Positions 17,091-27,038 of a DNA stretch of 64,000 bases are shown here, one piece after another. The DNA is taken from contig JARNMJ010000013.1 of NCBI GenBank assembly GCA_029432795.1, forward strand, positions 1 to 64,000, given 5' to 3'. Numbering within the stretch: the first letter of the stretch is position 1; every line of letters begins with the position of its first letter. The DNA comes from Pontiellaceae bacterium B12219. Lineage in GTDB: Bacteria > Verrucomicrobiota > Kiritimatiellia > Kiritimatiellales > Pontiellaceae. The translations under genes were made by a program, and so were the position numbers. The notes beneath the pieces are model-generated. The model saw nothing but the letters and a program-made list of their open reading frames with translations. It made no database searches and was not told the origin of the DNA.

Positions 17091-18626
17091 ATGAAATGGA
17101 TGCCCATCGCTTTTCTGCTGATTCTGGCTGTCGGTCTTTCGCTGCGCGTGCCTCAGCTGGCGGATCGTCCATTGCATCATGATGAAGCCAATCAGGCCTA
17201 TCGCTTCGGGTTGCTGCTGGAAAACGGGGTTTATGAATACGATGCCGACGACCACCACGGTCCTTCGCTGTATTACCTGACACTTCCGATTGCGAAGCTC
17301 ACCGGAGTGACCTCCTTTGCGGACTCCACCGAAATCACCTACCGCACCCTCCCGGTATTTTTCGGCATGTTACTGATTTGCTGTATTCCGCTTTTGCGAT
17401 GCGGTATCGGGCCCGTGGCCGTACTTGCCGCCGCACTGTTCACCGCCATATCCCCGGCCATGGCCTATTACAGCCGGTTTTATATTCAGGAAATGCTGCT
17501 GGTTTTCTTCACATTGATCACGATTGCCGCCGGTTGGCGCTCCATTAAAAGCGGTTCGCGGCGCTGGGCCATCGTATGCGGCATTTCCGCCGGACTGATG
17601 TTTGCCACCAAGGAAACGGCGGTCCTCTCTTTTGCCGCGCTGGTCGGTGCCTCGCTGCTCTGCGCACTTATGGCGCACGTGACCCATTTCCCCCTAAAGA
17701 ATATTGCCCTGGCCCTGCTTTGTGCGGCGCTGGTTTCTTTCCTCTTTTTTTCATCCTTTCTCACCAACCTCGACGGTCCGTTTGAATCCATCCTGGCATT
17801 TAAAGGCTATATTGCCCGGGGTGCCGGAGTGGATACCGAACACATACAGCCGTGGAATTATTATCTCCGCATGCTGACCGTCTATCGGTTTGGTGACGGC
17901 CCGCGCTGGAGCGAAGGACTGATTTTCGGCCTTGGACTGCTGGGCTGTTTTTCCATACTTTTGAAAAAACTGCCGCAACGCATCGATCAGGGACTGGCCC
18001 GCTACATCATGTTCTACACGCTGCTGCTCACCGCCGCGTATTCACTGCTCTCCTACAAAACCCCCTGGTGCATGCTCTCCTTTCTGCTTGGATGGATTCT
18101 GCTCGCGGGCATCGGTGTTGCCTCCATGCTGAACTGCTGCAACAATAAAATAACCATTCGCAGTGCGGTCTATTTTGTGCGGATACTGATTCTGCTGGCC
18201 CTCAGCTATCCGGTTTACGCCACCTACCGCCTCGCACAGCACACGGTGTTCCGCTACGCCGCCGACTATCACAATCCGTATGTCTATGCCCACACCTCGC
18301 CCGACTTTAAGAATCTCGTAAAGCGTATCGACAATCTTGTTGCGGTCAGTCCCAAAGGAAATAACGTCTATATCCAGGTGATCGCCAAACCCGATTCCAC
18401 CTGGCCCCTGCCCTTTTACCTGCGGAAGTTTCCAAACATTGGATATTGGACCGACGCTCAGGAAGTCCCCGGAGAAATTAAACCCGACCTGATTATTACG
18501 CCGCCCGATTTCGAAACCGATCCGGAAGATTTTCTGACGGAATATTACGGCCTGCGCCCCGATACCCTGCTCGCCATTCATATCGATTCCAACCTTTGGA
18601 AGGCCTTCATCAAAACCAGAAGGTAG
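17091..18626 (+). CDS. Agl23-like polytopic membrane protein (putative flippase-associated or glycosyltransferase)
   Basis: This roughly 510-residue membrane protein has ten or more hydrophobic segments and a C-terminal soluble domain. The first loop RPLHHDEANQAYRFG carries the acidic motif of GT-C glycosyltransferases, and FYIQEMLLVFFTL, TKETAVLSF and YKTPWCMLSF are typical of the TIGR03663 group (flippase activity-associated protein Agl23). It may transfer sugar from a lipid-linked donor. The ATG at 17091 is preferred because the open frame before it (from 17052) is a repetitive 'aggatttcg' sequence; neither start has a strong RBS. Palindromes at 18430 and 18587 lie in the C-terminal domain. 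Confidence 0.8.
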   Translation: MKWMPIAFLLILAVGLSLRVPQLADRPLHHDEANQAYRFGLLLENGVYEYDADDHHGPSLYYLTLPIAKLTGVTSFADSTEITYRTLPVFFGMLLICCIPLLRCGIGPVAVLAAALFTAISPAMAYYSRFYIQEMLLVFFTLITIAAGWRSIKSGSRRWAIVCGISAGLMFATKETAVLSFAALVGASLLCALMAHVTHFPLKNIALALLCAALVSFLFFSSFLTNLDGPFESILAFKGYIARGAGVDTEHIQPWNYYLRMLTVYRFGDGPRWSEGLIFGLGLLGCFSILLKKLPQRIDQGLARYIMFYTLLLTAAYSLLSYKTPWCMLSFLLGWILLAGIGVASMLNCCNNKITIRSAVYFVRILILLALSYPVYATYRLAQHTVFRYAADYHNPYVYAHTSPDFKNLVKRIDNLVAVSPKGNNVYIQVIAKPDSTWPLPFYLRKFPNIGYWTDAQEVPGEIKPDLIITPPDFETDPEDFLTEYYGLRPDTLLAIHIDSNLWKAFIKTRR

Positions 18627-18713
18627 GGCCGGTTCGACGAACCGTCCGCCGGTCCAACGAGCTTACCTGCAGGCGGCGGTTTCATCGAAACACGCCCTGC
18701 CAAATACAAAAAA

Positions 18714-18739
18714 AAAACGCGCCCCGTGGGACGCGTTTT
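18714..18739. terminator. Bidirectional terminator between convergent genes
   Basis: AAAACGCG (18714-18721) pairs with CGCGTTTT (18732-18739), with CCC/GGG extending the stem inward. A long A-run on the left gives a T-run on the minus strand, so it best terminates the xylose operon; the four T on the right may serve the membrane-protein gene. Confidence 0.8.
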
Positions 18740-18752
18740 CCAAGCGTTGGAA
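18738..18752. repeat. Palindrome copy overlapping a terminator
   Basis: TTCCAAGCGTTGGAA, exact, sharing two bases with the right arm of the terminator and ending 7 bases before the sugar porter stop. Confidence 0.85.
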
Positions 18753-18759
18753 GATTCGC

Positions 18760-20163
18760 TTAACCCTGCATATCTTCCAGTTCGATGCCCTTGGTCTCTT
18801 TAACAAATTTATGAACAAAGAAGACCGAGATTACTGCACCCGCCGTATAAAGGCCGTAGGCACCGCCCAGGCCAATTCCTGAGAGCAACATCGGGAAGGT
18901 CAGGGTGACCAGGAAGTTTGCTCCCCATTGCGCGAGACCGGCAATTGCCAGTCCGGAACCGCGAATCTGGTTCGGGAACATTTCGCCCAGCATGACCCAC
19001 ATGATCGGTCCCCAGGATATGTTGAAGAACACCACATAGATAATGAGCGAAACCAATGCGATGGGTCCGGTGCTTGACGTCAGCGCCAGTTTTCCATCGA
19101 CAACGCCGGCGGTTACAAAAACATATGCAATGACAGCCAATGAAATTGCCATTCCAATGGAGCCGATAAACAGCAGCGGTTTCCGACCCACTTTATCAAC
19201 CAGCATTGTAGCAGCCACACAGGCACCGATACTGAAGGCATTTGTGATTACCGTCGTTAACAGCGCCTGCCCTTCTGAGAAGCCTGCCGCCTGCCAGACA
19301 ACCGCACTGTAATAGAATACAACATTAATACCGACAAATTGCTGGAATACCGCCAAGCCGATACCAATCCAAACAATAGGACGTATGCCATGTTTCTTAT
19401 CAACAATATCCTTCAGGCTGGGTTTATGATGGTCGCCCGCCAGCGAGCTGTTGATCTCTTCATATTTGGCGTTGGCATTTGCTGCCCCCATCAAGCGGGT
19501 GAGCACTGCAATTGATTTTTCTTTTTTACCCGTTGCCACCAGGAAGCGCGGGCTTTCCGGAATCAGGAGTAATGCAAAGAAGAAAGTGATGGCCGGTATC
19601 AGCTCAATCCAGAACATCCAGCGCCATGCATCGAATCCCCATGCAAATTCTAAAGTGGAACCACCTGCCGCCTTTGCAATGGAGTAGTTACTTAAAGCGG
19701 CCAGAAACAGCCCCGAGATGATCGCAATCTGTTGAATTGAAGAAAGCGTTCCACGATACTTCGCAGGAGCAACCTCACTGATATAGGCCGGCGCCAGCAC
19801 ACTGGCCGCCCCCACCGCCAGACCACCCAGCAGACGGTAAAAAATAAATTCGCCGGTACCATGGGCAATGCCGGATCCCCAGGCACTGACCGCAAAAAAT
19901 ACGGCTGAAACAATAAGAATCGATCGACGGCCTGCTTTATCTGCCAAAGTTCCTGCAAAAAATGCACCTGCCGCACAACCGAGCAACATGGAAGCCACTG
20001 CAAAACCTGTTCCCGCGGCATTGGATCCGAAGGCCAGAGAAAGACCATCAACGGTTCCGTTGATTACACCGCTGTCGAATCCGAACAGAAAGCCGCCGAT
20101 GGTGGCAACAATACTGATCAGAATCACAAACCCCATATTCGTTGAATCGTCTTTTTGAGACAT
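18760..20163 (-). CDS. Sugar porter, probable xylose:proton symporter (XylE-like)
   Basis: This 467-residue MFS protein has 12 hydrophobic segments and sugar-porter signatures: GFLFGFDSGVINGT in TM1, DKAGRRSILI in loop 2-3, PAYISEVAPAKYRGTL after TM4, PESPRFLV after TM6, QQFVGINVVFYY in TM7 and DKVGRKPLLF in loop 8-9. The ATG at 20163 is preferred over one 60 bases upstream because AAGGAG is well placed before it. It is the last gene of the xylB-xylA operon, after an intercistronic hairpin. Xylose specificity is inferred from context. Confidence 0.9.
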   Translation of the reverse strand: MSQKDDSTNMGFVILISIVATIGGFLFGFDSGVINGTVDGLSLAFGSNAAGTGFAVASMLLGCAAGAFFAGTLADKAGRRSILIVSAVFFAVSAWGSGIAHGTGEFIFYRLLGGLAVGAASVLAPAYISEVAPAKYRGTLSSIQQIAIISGLFLAALSNYSIAKAAGGSTLEFAWGFDAWRWMFWIELIPAITFFFALLLIPESPRFLVATGKKEKSIAVLTRLMGAANANAKYEEINSSLAGDHHKPSLKDIVDKKHGIRPIVWIGIGLAVFQQFVGINVVFYYSAVVWQAAGFSEGQALLTTVITNAFSIGACVAATMLVDKVGRKPLLFIGSIGMAISLAVIAYVFVTAGVVDGKLALTSSTGPIALVSLIIYVVFFNISWGPIMWVMLGEMFPNQIRGSGLAIAGLAQWGANFLVTLTFPMLLSGIGLGGAYGLYTAGAVISVFFVHKFVKETKGIELEDMQG

Positions 20164-20208
20164 ACACACACTCCTTGATATGTTAACTGCCCTGACAAAT
20201 CTGATTTC

Positions 20209-20239
20209 AAAAAGGGATATCACACGGATATCCCTTTTT
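20209..20239 (-). terminator. Strong hairpin between xylA and the sugar porter
   Basis: A perfect 13-bp stem, AAAAAGGGATATC (20209-20221) with GATATCCCTTTTT (20227-20239), loop of 5. On the minus strand it ends in five T, so it may reduce read-through from xylA into the porter gene. Confidence 0.8.
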
Positions 20240-20262
20240 AACAGATAATATTCTTTTATGGA

Positions 20263-21591
20263 TTAAATGTACTGGTTGATCAGCGCTTCGTAGAGCTCCT
20301 GCTTACCGCTGATCTGAGGCACTTCGCCGCCGGCCGCACCGATACCCGCGAGTTCTTCGAGCGTCATCTTGCCTGCAGCAAACTCAGCACCTTTTCCTTC
20401 GCCGAAGGAAGCATAGCGATCAGCACGCATCTTCTTATACGGCGAATTGGTCAGTATATTGTCCGCAACCACCAGCGCACGGGCAAACGTATCCATACCA
20501 CTGATGTGCGCAATGAAGAGATCATCGAGATCCGTGGAATTCCGGCGGATTTTCGCATCGAAGTTGGTTCCGCCACCCTGCAGGCCGCCGGCTTCGAGGA
20601 TCACCAGCATGGCTTCAACCGTTTCACGGATGCTGACCGGGAACTCATCGGTATCCCAGCCGTTCTGGTAGTCGCCGCGGTTCGCATCGATGCTGCCGAG
20701 CATGTTGTTATCGGCCGCAACCTGCAGATCGTGCTGGAAGGTGTGCTGAGCGAGAGTTGCGTGGTTGACTTCGATGTTCAGTTTGAAGTCGTCCTGCAGA
20801 CCGTGTGCATTCAGGAAACCGACCACTGTTGCGGCGTCGAAATCATACTGATGCTTACTTGGTTCCATCGGTTTAGGCTCAATGAGGAAGTTTCCTTTGA
20901 ACCCCTGTGCACGGGCATAGTCGCGCGCCATACGAAGGAAGTTTGCGAAGTTTTCAAGCTCCTGCTTCATGTTCGTATTAAGCAGGCTCATATAGCCTTC
21001 ACGTCCACCCCAGAATACATAGTTTTCGCCGCCGAGCGCGATGGTGGCATCGATGGCGTTTTTCAGCTGAGCACCGGCATAAGCCAAGGTTCCGAAATCG
21101 GGGTTGGTGCCTGCGCCGTTCATATAACGCGGATTGGAGAACAGGTTGGCAGTGCCCCACAGCAGTTTAACACCGGAAGCGGCCTGCTTTTCTTTGGCAT
21201 AGGCCACAATGTTTTCCAGACGCTTGCTGGTTTCAGCAAAATTATCGGCTTCTTCCACGATATCCATATCGTGGAAACAGTAATACGGAGCACCGATTTT
21301 GGTAATGAACTCGAATGCCGCATCCATTTTATTTTTAGCACGGGCGTCGGCATCCGCACCGGTAAACCATGGGAAGTTGTGGGTTCCGCCGCCGAACGGA
21401 TCGCCGCCGGTTCCACAGAATGTGTGCCAGTAAGCGATGGCGAAACGCAGGGTTTCCTTCATCGTTTTTCCGCCGACGACGGCATTTTCGTCATACCATT
21501 TGAAAGCCTGCGGGTTGTCGCTTTCACGACCTTCGAATCCGATTTTTCCAATGCCTGGAAAATATTCAGTGTTGCCAGTTACAATACTCAT
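20263..21591 (-). CDS. xylA: Xylose isomerase
   Basis: The 442-residue product interconverts D-xylose and D-xylulose in the cytoplasm. Length and sequence fit class II xylose isomerases: [14 protein letters not shown] near the N terminus, FHDMDIVEE (catalytic His and Asp region), [17 protein letters not shown] (metal Glu, Lys), [15 protein letters not shown], and [20 protein letters not shown] (metal Asp). AGGAGATAATC precedes the ATG. A palindrome (21546-21560) encodes FPGIGK in the conserved N-terminal motif. It follows xylB by 116 bases that hold a dispersed repeat. Confidence 0.97.
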   Translation of the reverse strand: MSIVTGNTEYFPGIGKIGFEGRESDNPQAFKWYDENAVVGGKTMKETLRFAIAYWHTFCGTGGDPFGGGTHNFPWFTGADADARAKNKMDAAFEFITKIGAPYYCFHDMDIVEEADNFAETSKRLENIVAYAKEKQAASGVKLLWGTANLFSNPRYMNGAGTNPDFGTLAYAGAQLKNAIDATIALGGENYVFWGGREGYMSLLNTNMKQELENFANFLRMARDYARAQGFKGNFLIEPKPMEPSKHQYDFDAATVVGFLNAHGLQDDFKLNIEVNHATLAQHTFQHDLQVAADNNMLGSIDANRGDYQNGWDTDEFPVSIRETVEAMLVILEAGGLQGGGTNFDAKIRRNSTDLDDLFIAHISGMDTFARALVVADNILTNSPYKKMRADRYASFGEGKGAEFAAGKMTLEELAGIGAAGGEVPQISGKQELYEALINQYI

Positions 21592-21627
21592 GATTATCTC
21601 CTGTTGGTTCTAATTAAGAAATGTGAG

Positions 21628-21718
21628 AAATGAAATTGGGTCTGCGACGCCTTCACGAAAAGGCTACCGCCGACTGAGTTCCGATTTCATAGTTCATCAT
21701 TCATCTCTCATATTTCTG
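21628..21718. repeat. Dispersed intergenic repeat, copy 1 (between xylB and xylA)
   Basis: The core ATGAAATTGGGTCTGCG(A)CGCCTTC is shared with the reverse complement of 54716-54852. Both copies are flanked by 'atgaat/gatgaa'-type and 'tcatcattcat' sequences, giving loose overall dyad symmetry. A small hairpin GCCTT-CACGAA-AAGGC lies inside this copy. Confidence 0.7.
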
Positions 21719-23189
21719 TTAACGTTGTTTCTAAATGCTTTTTCCACGCGGCATAGGCCGTCTTGTAGTTGCCCGCTCCGGGCACGATCTTTTTCTTCAG
21801 TTCCAGATTGGCGAATGCTTCTTCCAGAGATTGGTAAATACCTGCACCGAAACCTGCACCGCGTGCCGCGCCAAGGGAACCATCGGTTTCATACAGCTCA
21901 ATCGTTGCGCCGCTGACACCCGCCAGGGTATTGCAGAAAACATCGCTCATGAACATATTGGCAAAACCGGCGCGAATGGTTTTCAGTTCAATACCGGTTT
22001 CGGCCATGACTTCCATTCCATACATGAAGGAAAAGACGATGCCTTCCTGAACTGCGCGGCAAATCTGCGCGCGATCGTGCCGATTAAAATCGAGCCCGGC
22101 AATCTGGGCACCGATGTTTTTGTTACCGAGTACCCGCTCCGCTCCGTTTCCAAAGGGCAGCATTGTTACACCGTCGGAACCGATGGCCACCGATTTTGCC
22201 AACTCGTCCATTTCCTTATAAGAGAGGTCGCCGAGCAGTCGTTTGGTCCAGGCGTTCAGAATGCCGGTACCGCTGATGCAAAGCAGCACGCCGAGGCGCG
22301 GGTTTCCGGCTGCGTGGTTTACGTGGGCAAAGGTGTTCACGCGCGATTTCGGGTCGAACTTCTTTGCATCGGTTACGCCGTAAACCACCCCCGAAGTTCC
22401 GGCAGTGGCGGCAATTTCACCGGGATTCAGAACATTCAGCGAAAGCGCATTATTCGGCTGGTCGCCGCCGCGGTAGGAAACCGGAGTCCCCTCTTTCAAC
22501 CCGAAGGCCTCAGCCGCTTCGGCTGAAACCGTGCCCTGGTTTCCAAAGGTTGGAACAATTTTGGCGAGCAGACGTTCGTCGAATCCCCAGTGGTCCATCA
22601 GGAATTTGGCCGGTGCTTCTTCCTGGAAATCCCAGAGCATGCCTTCGGACAGACCGGAAGCGGTGGTGCAGGCTTCGCCGGTCAGTTTCATGGCGAGCCA
22701 GTCGCCGGGCAGCATAATTTTGTCGATCTGTGCGTAAACTTCGGGCTGATGTTCTTTCACCCAGGCCAGTTTGGCGGCGGTAAAGTTTCCGGGTGAGTTC
22801 ATCAGATGGCTCAGGCACTGTTCCGAGCCGAGTGCTTCGAAGGCGGCTTCGCCATACGGAACTGCACGGGAATCGCACCAGATGATGGAGGGACGCAGCA
22901 CATTCTGATCTTTATCGACGCAAACCAGACCGTGCATCTGATAGGCAATGCCGATGGCTTTGATATCTTCCGCAGCAGCACCGGCTTCGCGCATGGCATC
23001 ACGAACGGCATCGCGAGCGGTGTCATACCAGAGCTGCGGATCCTGCTCGGCAAAGCCGGGCTCGGGCGATTCGATCTTCTGTTCCGATTTCGGATAAAAT
23101 GCGCTGCCGGCACAGGTGCCGCTGGCCGCATCGAGCAACGATGCTTTAACGGACGAGCTGCCGATATCTATTCCCAATAAGTAGTTCAT
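21708..23189 (-). CDS. xylB: Xylulokinase
   Basis: The 493-residue FGGY-family kinase phosphorylates D-xylulose at O5. Visible are the N-terminal phosphate-binding loop LGIDIGSSSVKASLLD (residues 5-20), YQMHGLVCVD and IIWCDSRA substrate segments, the catalytic Asp243 in RGGDQPNNALS, GTSGVVYG and the C-terminal ATPase motif GAARGAGFGAG. The length matches the E. coli enzyme. GAGGAAC precedes the start. A palindrome (22541-22555) encodes VPTFGN. It is first in the xylose operon, divergent from an AraC regulator 96 bases away. Confidence 0.97.
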   Translation of the reverse strand: MNYLLGIDIGSSSVKASLLDAASGTCAGSAFYPKSEQKIESPEPGFAEQDPQLWYDTARDAVRDAMREAGAAAEDIKAIGIAYQMHGLVCVDKDQNVLRPSIIWCDSRAVPYGEAAFEALGSEQCLSHLMNSPGNFTAAKLAWVKEHQPEVYAQIDKIMLPGDWLAMKLTGEACTTASGLSEGMLWDFQEEAPAKFLMDHWGFDERLLAKIVPTFGNQGTVSAEAAEAFGLKEGTPVSYRGGDQPNNALSLNVLNPGEIAATAGTSGVVYGVTDAKKFDPKSRVNTFAHVNHAAGNPRLGVLLCISGTGILNAWTKRLLGDLSYKEMDELAKSVAIGSDGVTMLPFGNGAERVLGNKNIGAQIAGLDFNRHDRAQICRAVQEGIVFSFMYGMEVMAETGIELKTIRAGFANMFMSDVFCNTLAGVSGATIELYETDGSLGAARGAGFGAGIYQSLEEAFANLELKKKIVPGAGNYKTAYAAWKKHLETTLTEI

Positions 23190-23285
23190 TCTCAGTTCCT
23201 CGCTAAAATTCGATGGTGCACTGTTTCAAAGTTCGGAAACGAATGCCTTGAATATTATCCCAAATATAAGCACTATATTCCCACC

Positions 23286-24200
23286 ATGAACGATGCAACT
23301 ATAGCTGATGGAATACATTATTTCGGCCTAACAGGCTTTCCTTTAGCCGTTCGGCGTGTTCGCACGAATCAAACACACACGCCATCGCACTCGCACGATT
23401 TGACCGAAGTTGAACACAGCCATGATTTCTGCGAATTGGTCATCGTGACACATGGGTCGGCCATGCATATGCTCGAAGGAACCGAGTTTCCGGTCACGGC
23501 CGGGGATGTGTTTCTACTGCAGGGCCGGCAGCGGCATTATTTTTATAACCGCGAAAATCTGGACCTGATCAATATTATGTATGACCCGGAAAAGATCGCC
23601 CTGCCGGAAAATGAACTGCGCCGTATGCCGGGCTATTGTGCGATGTTTATGCTGGAACCGACCTATCGGCGGCAACATCGGTTTGCCAGTCGCCTGCACC
23701 TTAAACGCGTACCGCTGGCTTATGTGGAACGCCTCGCGGAAGAAATGGAACAGGAATGTGAGGAGGATATCCCCGGGCGGGAAGTGGCACTGCGGGCCAA
23801 ACTGCTGGAGCTGATGGTTTACCTTTCCCGGGCTTATACCAATTCCGATACCACCGAGGCGCATGCACTTCTGCGTGTCGGGAATGTGATCGGCGCACTG
23901 GAAAATGATTTTTCCAAAGATTGGAAACTCGATGAACTGCTGGATATTGCGCATATGTCGCGCAGTAATCTGATGCGGGTTTTCCGCAAGGCCACGGGGC
24001 AGACTCCGATTGAATATCTGGTGCGGCTGCGTATTCAGCGTTCGATGGAAATGCTGCGCAATACCGATTTAAGTATCACTGAAATTGCACTCGAAGCGGG
24101 CTTTAACGACAGCAATTATTTTACGCGTCAGTTTCGGCGGATCCTCGGTGAATCGCCTCGTGATTTCCGCACTCGCCAAGGTGTGCAATCAGCCAATTAA
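23286..24200 (+). CDS. AraC-family regulator with cupin sensor, probable xylose regulator
   Basis: The 304-residue product has an N-terminal cupin-like sugar-sensing domain (HSHDFCELVIVTHGSAMHML, GDVFLLQGRQRHYFYN) and a C-terminal AraC/XylS DNA-binding domain (about residues 200-300): LDELLDIAHMSRSNLMRVFRKATGQTPIEYLVRLRIQ and ALEAGFNDSNYFTRQFRRILGESPRDFR. The layout is that of RhaS/RhaR-type regulators. Its divergent position suggests it activates xylBA from the 96-base shared region. A palindrome (23912-23926) encodes FSKDWK at the domain junction. Confidence 0.9.
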   Translation: MNDATIADGIHYFGLTGFPLAVRRVRTNQTHTPSHSHDLTEVEHSHDFCELVIVTHGSAMHMLEGTEFPVTAGDVFLLQGRQRHYFYNRENLDLINIMYDPEKIALPENELRRMPGYCAMFMLEPTYRRQHRFASRLHLKRVPLAYVERLAEEMEQECEEDIPGREVALRAKLLELMVYLSRAYTNSDTTEAHALLRVGNVIGALENDFSKDWKLDELLDIAHMSRSNLMRVFRKATGQTPIEYLVRLRIQRSMEMLRNTDLSITEIALEAGFNDSNYFTRQFRRILGESPRDFRTRQGVQSAN

Positions 24201-24277
24201 GCCAATCAGCATCCCATCGGCATTCGGCCAAAACCATAACCATAAAGGAGTTCGGTTTTATTAAAATAATTAATTTT

Positions 24278-24306
24278 TTGACTAAACTGAGATTAATACG
24301 TAATAG
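24278..24306 (+). promoter_or_regulatory. Sigma-70-like promoter for the PAS gene
   Basis: TTGACT (24278-24283), 17-base spacer, TAATAG (24301-24306), in an A+T-rich stretch 30 bases before the start codon. Confidence 0.5.
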
Positions 24307-24335
24307 TTATCGTCATTATTAATGGACGTATAGAT

Positions 24336-24785
24336 ATGGCGGAATTTTCATTTCAGGATGCAAAAACAATCATTCATGCAATTTGCAATGCGGCAGAAAA
24401 CAATGAATTCCCCACACGGAAATCGTTCATGGATATGCTCGAGGCCAATCCACACCTTGCAGTCCAAGGCTATAATGCATATGCCAAAATCTTTTACTGG
24501 AACGCGGCCTCCATCGGTCTCTATGGCTATCGGCTGGATGAAGTGGTGAATAAAAACCTGATAGAACTGATTCTGCCCCCCGAAATGCGCGCTTTTGCAC
24601 GGGATATGATTTCCAACGGAGCAAAAACCGGAAAGATGCCTGAAGCCGGCGCATGCGACCTGCTCAAATCAAACGGGGAATATGTCACCGTCTATTCCGG
24701 GCATATCGTGTTTCAGTGGGAACATGCAACCTCGCCCGAATTCTACTGCATTGATCTGGCCCTTCAGACAGAAAGTGTCGTGTAA
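24336..24785 (+). CDS. Single PAS-domain protein
   Basis: The 149-residue product has one PAS fold (about residues 30-145): NAYAKIFYWNAASIGLYGYRLDEVVNKNLIELILPPEMR is the usual PAS core and hinge. KSNGEYVTVYSGHIVFQW is the closing sheet. No output domain is present, so it would act by protein contact, or be a stand-alone sensor. No good RBS is seen. The next gene is convergent. Confidence 0.75.
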   Translation: MAEFSFQDAKTIIHAICNAAENNEFPTRKSFMDMLEANPHLAVQGYNAYAKIFYWNAASIGLYGYRLDEVVNKNLIELILPPEMRAFARDMISNGAKTGKMPEAGACDLLKSNGEYVTVYSGHIVFQWEHATSPEFYCIDLALQTESVV

Positions 24786-24791
24786 AACCGG

Positions 24792-25787
24792 TCAGAATCC
24801 TTTCACAACATAGACCCAGATCGGAATTGTGAAAATACTCAGTACAGTACTGAGCACGAGCATGGATGAAACAAACCCGCGCTCCACCCCCAGCTGGCAG
24901 CTGATCACATACATGGCCACCGCGCTGGGGGTTCCAGAAAGAAGTACCGTCACACCAACTGCATCCCGGCCTGCTGCGGGATTAAGCCAGCGGATGAAGA
25001 TCAGGGTAATCAGCGGAAACATAATCAACTTCGCAGCAACCACCCAGGAAAGCGCGCCGAGATGAGAACGGGTTTGCTCCCACTTCAAGGATGCCCCGAT
25101 AGACAGCAGTGCCAGCGGGAGCCCCATGCTTCCGACCAGTTTAAGGAATGAACCGATTAGAGAAAGAATCGCCATGATCGGATCGGAAAGCTCCGGCATT
25201 CCGTCCTCTCCGCGAAAGCCTTCCCCTATCAGCGCAAGCAAAACCCCTAAAAGCGCCGAGAGCAGAATCGGGTTAAGCACTGCTGTTCGAAACCGGCGGC
25301 TTATTTTCGTTTCACCGTTTCCCGCTCCGTAAAACCCGATCAGCAGATAGCCGGAAATGATGAAGAGCGGAACTACAAACCCGTTATAGATCGCAGCTTT
25401 TGCGAGCCCGTCCGACCCGAAAGCACTTTGACATAACGGCATACCGACATAGGTTGCATTGCTCCAGAACGTCCCGAACACAAAGGCCGCCGCAAAGCCG
25501 CCTTTGTAACCGTTTATTTTTGCGATAGCCATGGTGATTAATGCCACCGAAAGCATTCCAAGCAACGGCATCACGACCATCGTCGGGTCCAGAAACGTAT
25601 CGAACCGCTGCCGTGAAACTTCATTAATAATCAGCGCCGGCAAGGAAAATGTATAGACCAGCCAATTAATAAAGGAACAATGTGTCTCCTCAATCTTTCC
25701 CCGCAAGCTCAGCAGTTTTCCAAGCCCCAGAACAGCAAAGACCGGAACGCAGATCACCAGCACATCCATAACTCTCAAAATATCCAT
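24792..25787 (-). CDS. AEC-family (auxin efflux carrier-like) transporter
   Basis: This 331-residue protein has about ten membrane segments in two five-helix repeats with helix-breaking Asn/Gly motifs. Family features are LVYTFSLPALIINEVS in the first repeat, FVFGTFWSNATYVGMPLC (conserved Asn-x5-GxP) and LLSGTPSAVAMYVIS in the second half. AEC proteins export or exchange organic acids; the substrate is unknown here. AAGGTG precedes the start. A palindrome (25851-25865) lies upstream, at the 3' edge of the neighbouring gene. Confidence 0.88.
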   Translation of the reverse strand: MDILRVMDVLVICVPVFAVLGLGKLLSLRGKIEETHCSFINWLVYTFSLPALIINEVSRQRFDTFLDPTMVVMPLLGMLSVALITMAIAKINGYKGGFAAAFVFGTFWSNATYVGMPLCQSAFGSDGLAKAAIYNGFVVPLFIISGYLLIGFYGAGNGETKISRRFRTAVLNPILLSALLGVLLALIGEGFRGEDGMPELSDPIMAILSLIGSFLKLVGSMGLPLALLSIGASLKWEQTRSHLGALSWVVAAKLIMFPLITLIFIRWLNPAAGRDAVGVTVLLSGTPSAVAMYVISCQLGVERGFVSSMLVLSTVLSIFTIPIWVYVVKGF

Positions 25788-25870
25788 CCGCGCACCTTGA
25801 GGAAAGGGATCGGCCCGAACAAGTTCATGTGCCTGGCTTTTTCGGTTTTATTCCAGAGAGTGGAAGCGGG

Positions 25871-26707
25871 TTATTGCTTAAGTTTAAGGATGCCGCCCGA
25901 ATCCTGAGCGATGTACAGAAACCCATCGTCATCACGGGTTATACCTTCCTGATCCTCGCCCGGAAGCACATGGGCAGCGTGTACCGTTCCATCCAAGGCA
26001 ACCTGAAACAGTGTATCCATCTTATCGCTGACCACCAGCAACTGGGAGGACATTGCATCATACTGCAAACCGGACATATCAATGGCGCCGATGGAAAAAC
26101 AGCGTTTGATTGTTGCAGTGACCTTCGTGTTCGGATCGCTCAGCGGAACCGCCAACTCGAAAAGGGCCGAAGCGTCAGCGGTATTTGTTAAATCCTTTCC
26201 CTGGTTCGCAACATAAAAACTGCCGCCGTCCGGATTTCCGTCATCGGGAACAAAAGTGATCGCTTCAATTCCATCGCCCCCCTTTTTCATCCGTATTTCA
26301 CCTTCGAATGTGCGCTCAATCTTGAATTCCCGCAGCACCTGAAATCGATCCGGATCGATTTCAAGGATGACCTCCTCCCCTTCGACGGCAACATACAGCA
26401 AACCGCTAGCCGGATTACAGGTTACCCCTTCAAAATCCGCCTTCTTTATAATCCGTTCGACACGAAGCATGGTTCCATCGGTTTTCAGCTCTCCCAGATA
26501 TCCCGAATCACCAATCACAAACAACGTCTTCCGAATCGGATGAAAGCAGATTCCCGAAGGCTCTTTGAATCCGCTGTTATCAATATTTCCAATAACGGTA
26601 TACGAATTGGCCTCCGGTTCCGGAAGCAACTTAGCCGACGCCATAGCCAGGCTCCCGCCGGTACCCAGCAGGATCATGATGCCTAATTTAAGTCTGGATA
26701 CACGCAT
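25871..26707 (-). CDS. Exported SdiA-regulated-domain (beta-propeller) protein
   Basis: The 278-residue product has a signal peptide (about 1-25) and a six-bladed-propeller-like domain of the SdiA-regulated / YjiK type: NSGFKEPSGICFHPIRKTLFVIGDSGYLGEL, DFEGVTCNPASGLLYVAVEGE, GIEAITFVPDD, DMSGLQYDAMSSQLLVVSD and EGITRDDDGFLYIAQDSGG. The function of the family is poorly defined. AAGGATTC precedes the start. It may be co-transcribed with the transporter downstream. Confidence 0.8.
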   Translation of the reverse strand: MRVSRLKLGIMILLGTGGSLAMASAKLLPEPEANSYTVIGNIDNSGFKEPSGICFHPIRKTLFVIGDSGYLGELKTDGTMLRVERIIKKADFEGVTCNPASGLLYVAVEGEEVILEIDPDRFQVLREFKIERTFEGEIRMKKGGDGIEAITFVPDDGNPDGGSFYVANQGKDLTNTADASALFELAVPLSDPNTKVTATIKRCFSIGAIDMSGLQYDAMSSQLLVVSDKMDTLFQVALDGTVHAAHVLPGEDQEGITRDDDGFLYIAQDSGGILKLKQ

Positions 26708-27038
26708 GTCTGAATCCTTCAGTTTGCAGGTTTATTTTCCAATTCCTGGAAAATGACGCACTGCATCATTCGCCAGAATGCGAGTTTGTTGGCTTTTATT
26801 TCACATTAGCCGGGGAAAACTCTGCCGCTTTCAACAAACGAGAGCATAGTCAGAGGAGTCGATTCCAAAAAGAAGATAACGATTGAATTGCGATTCCGAT
26901 GGTGAAAAACATATTACTTTTCATATTCTTTCAGAGTCCTTCATTTTTTTAAATTTGATTTACCGCCCCTTCGGCCATATGCTCTGCTAAATCGTTTGAA
27001 ATAGTCATTTTACACTTCAATCAGTCTTGGAGGGAGTT
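26708..27038. other. Intergenic region before hppA with one palindrome copy
   Basis: TTCCAATTCCTGGAA (exact) lies at 26737-26751. The rest is A+T-rich, with no gene or recognisable riboswitch. Presumably it holds divergent promoters. Confidence 0.5.

Noticed and set aside
20506-21633. A 375-codon frame opposite xylA
   Set aside because: xylA is certain from its metal motifs; the frame is a shadow.
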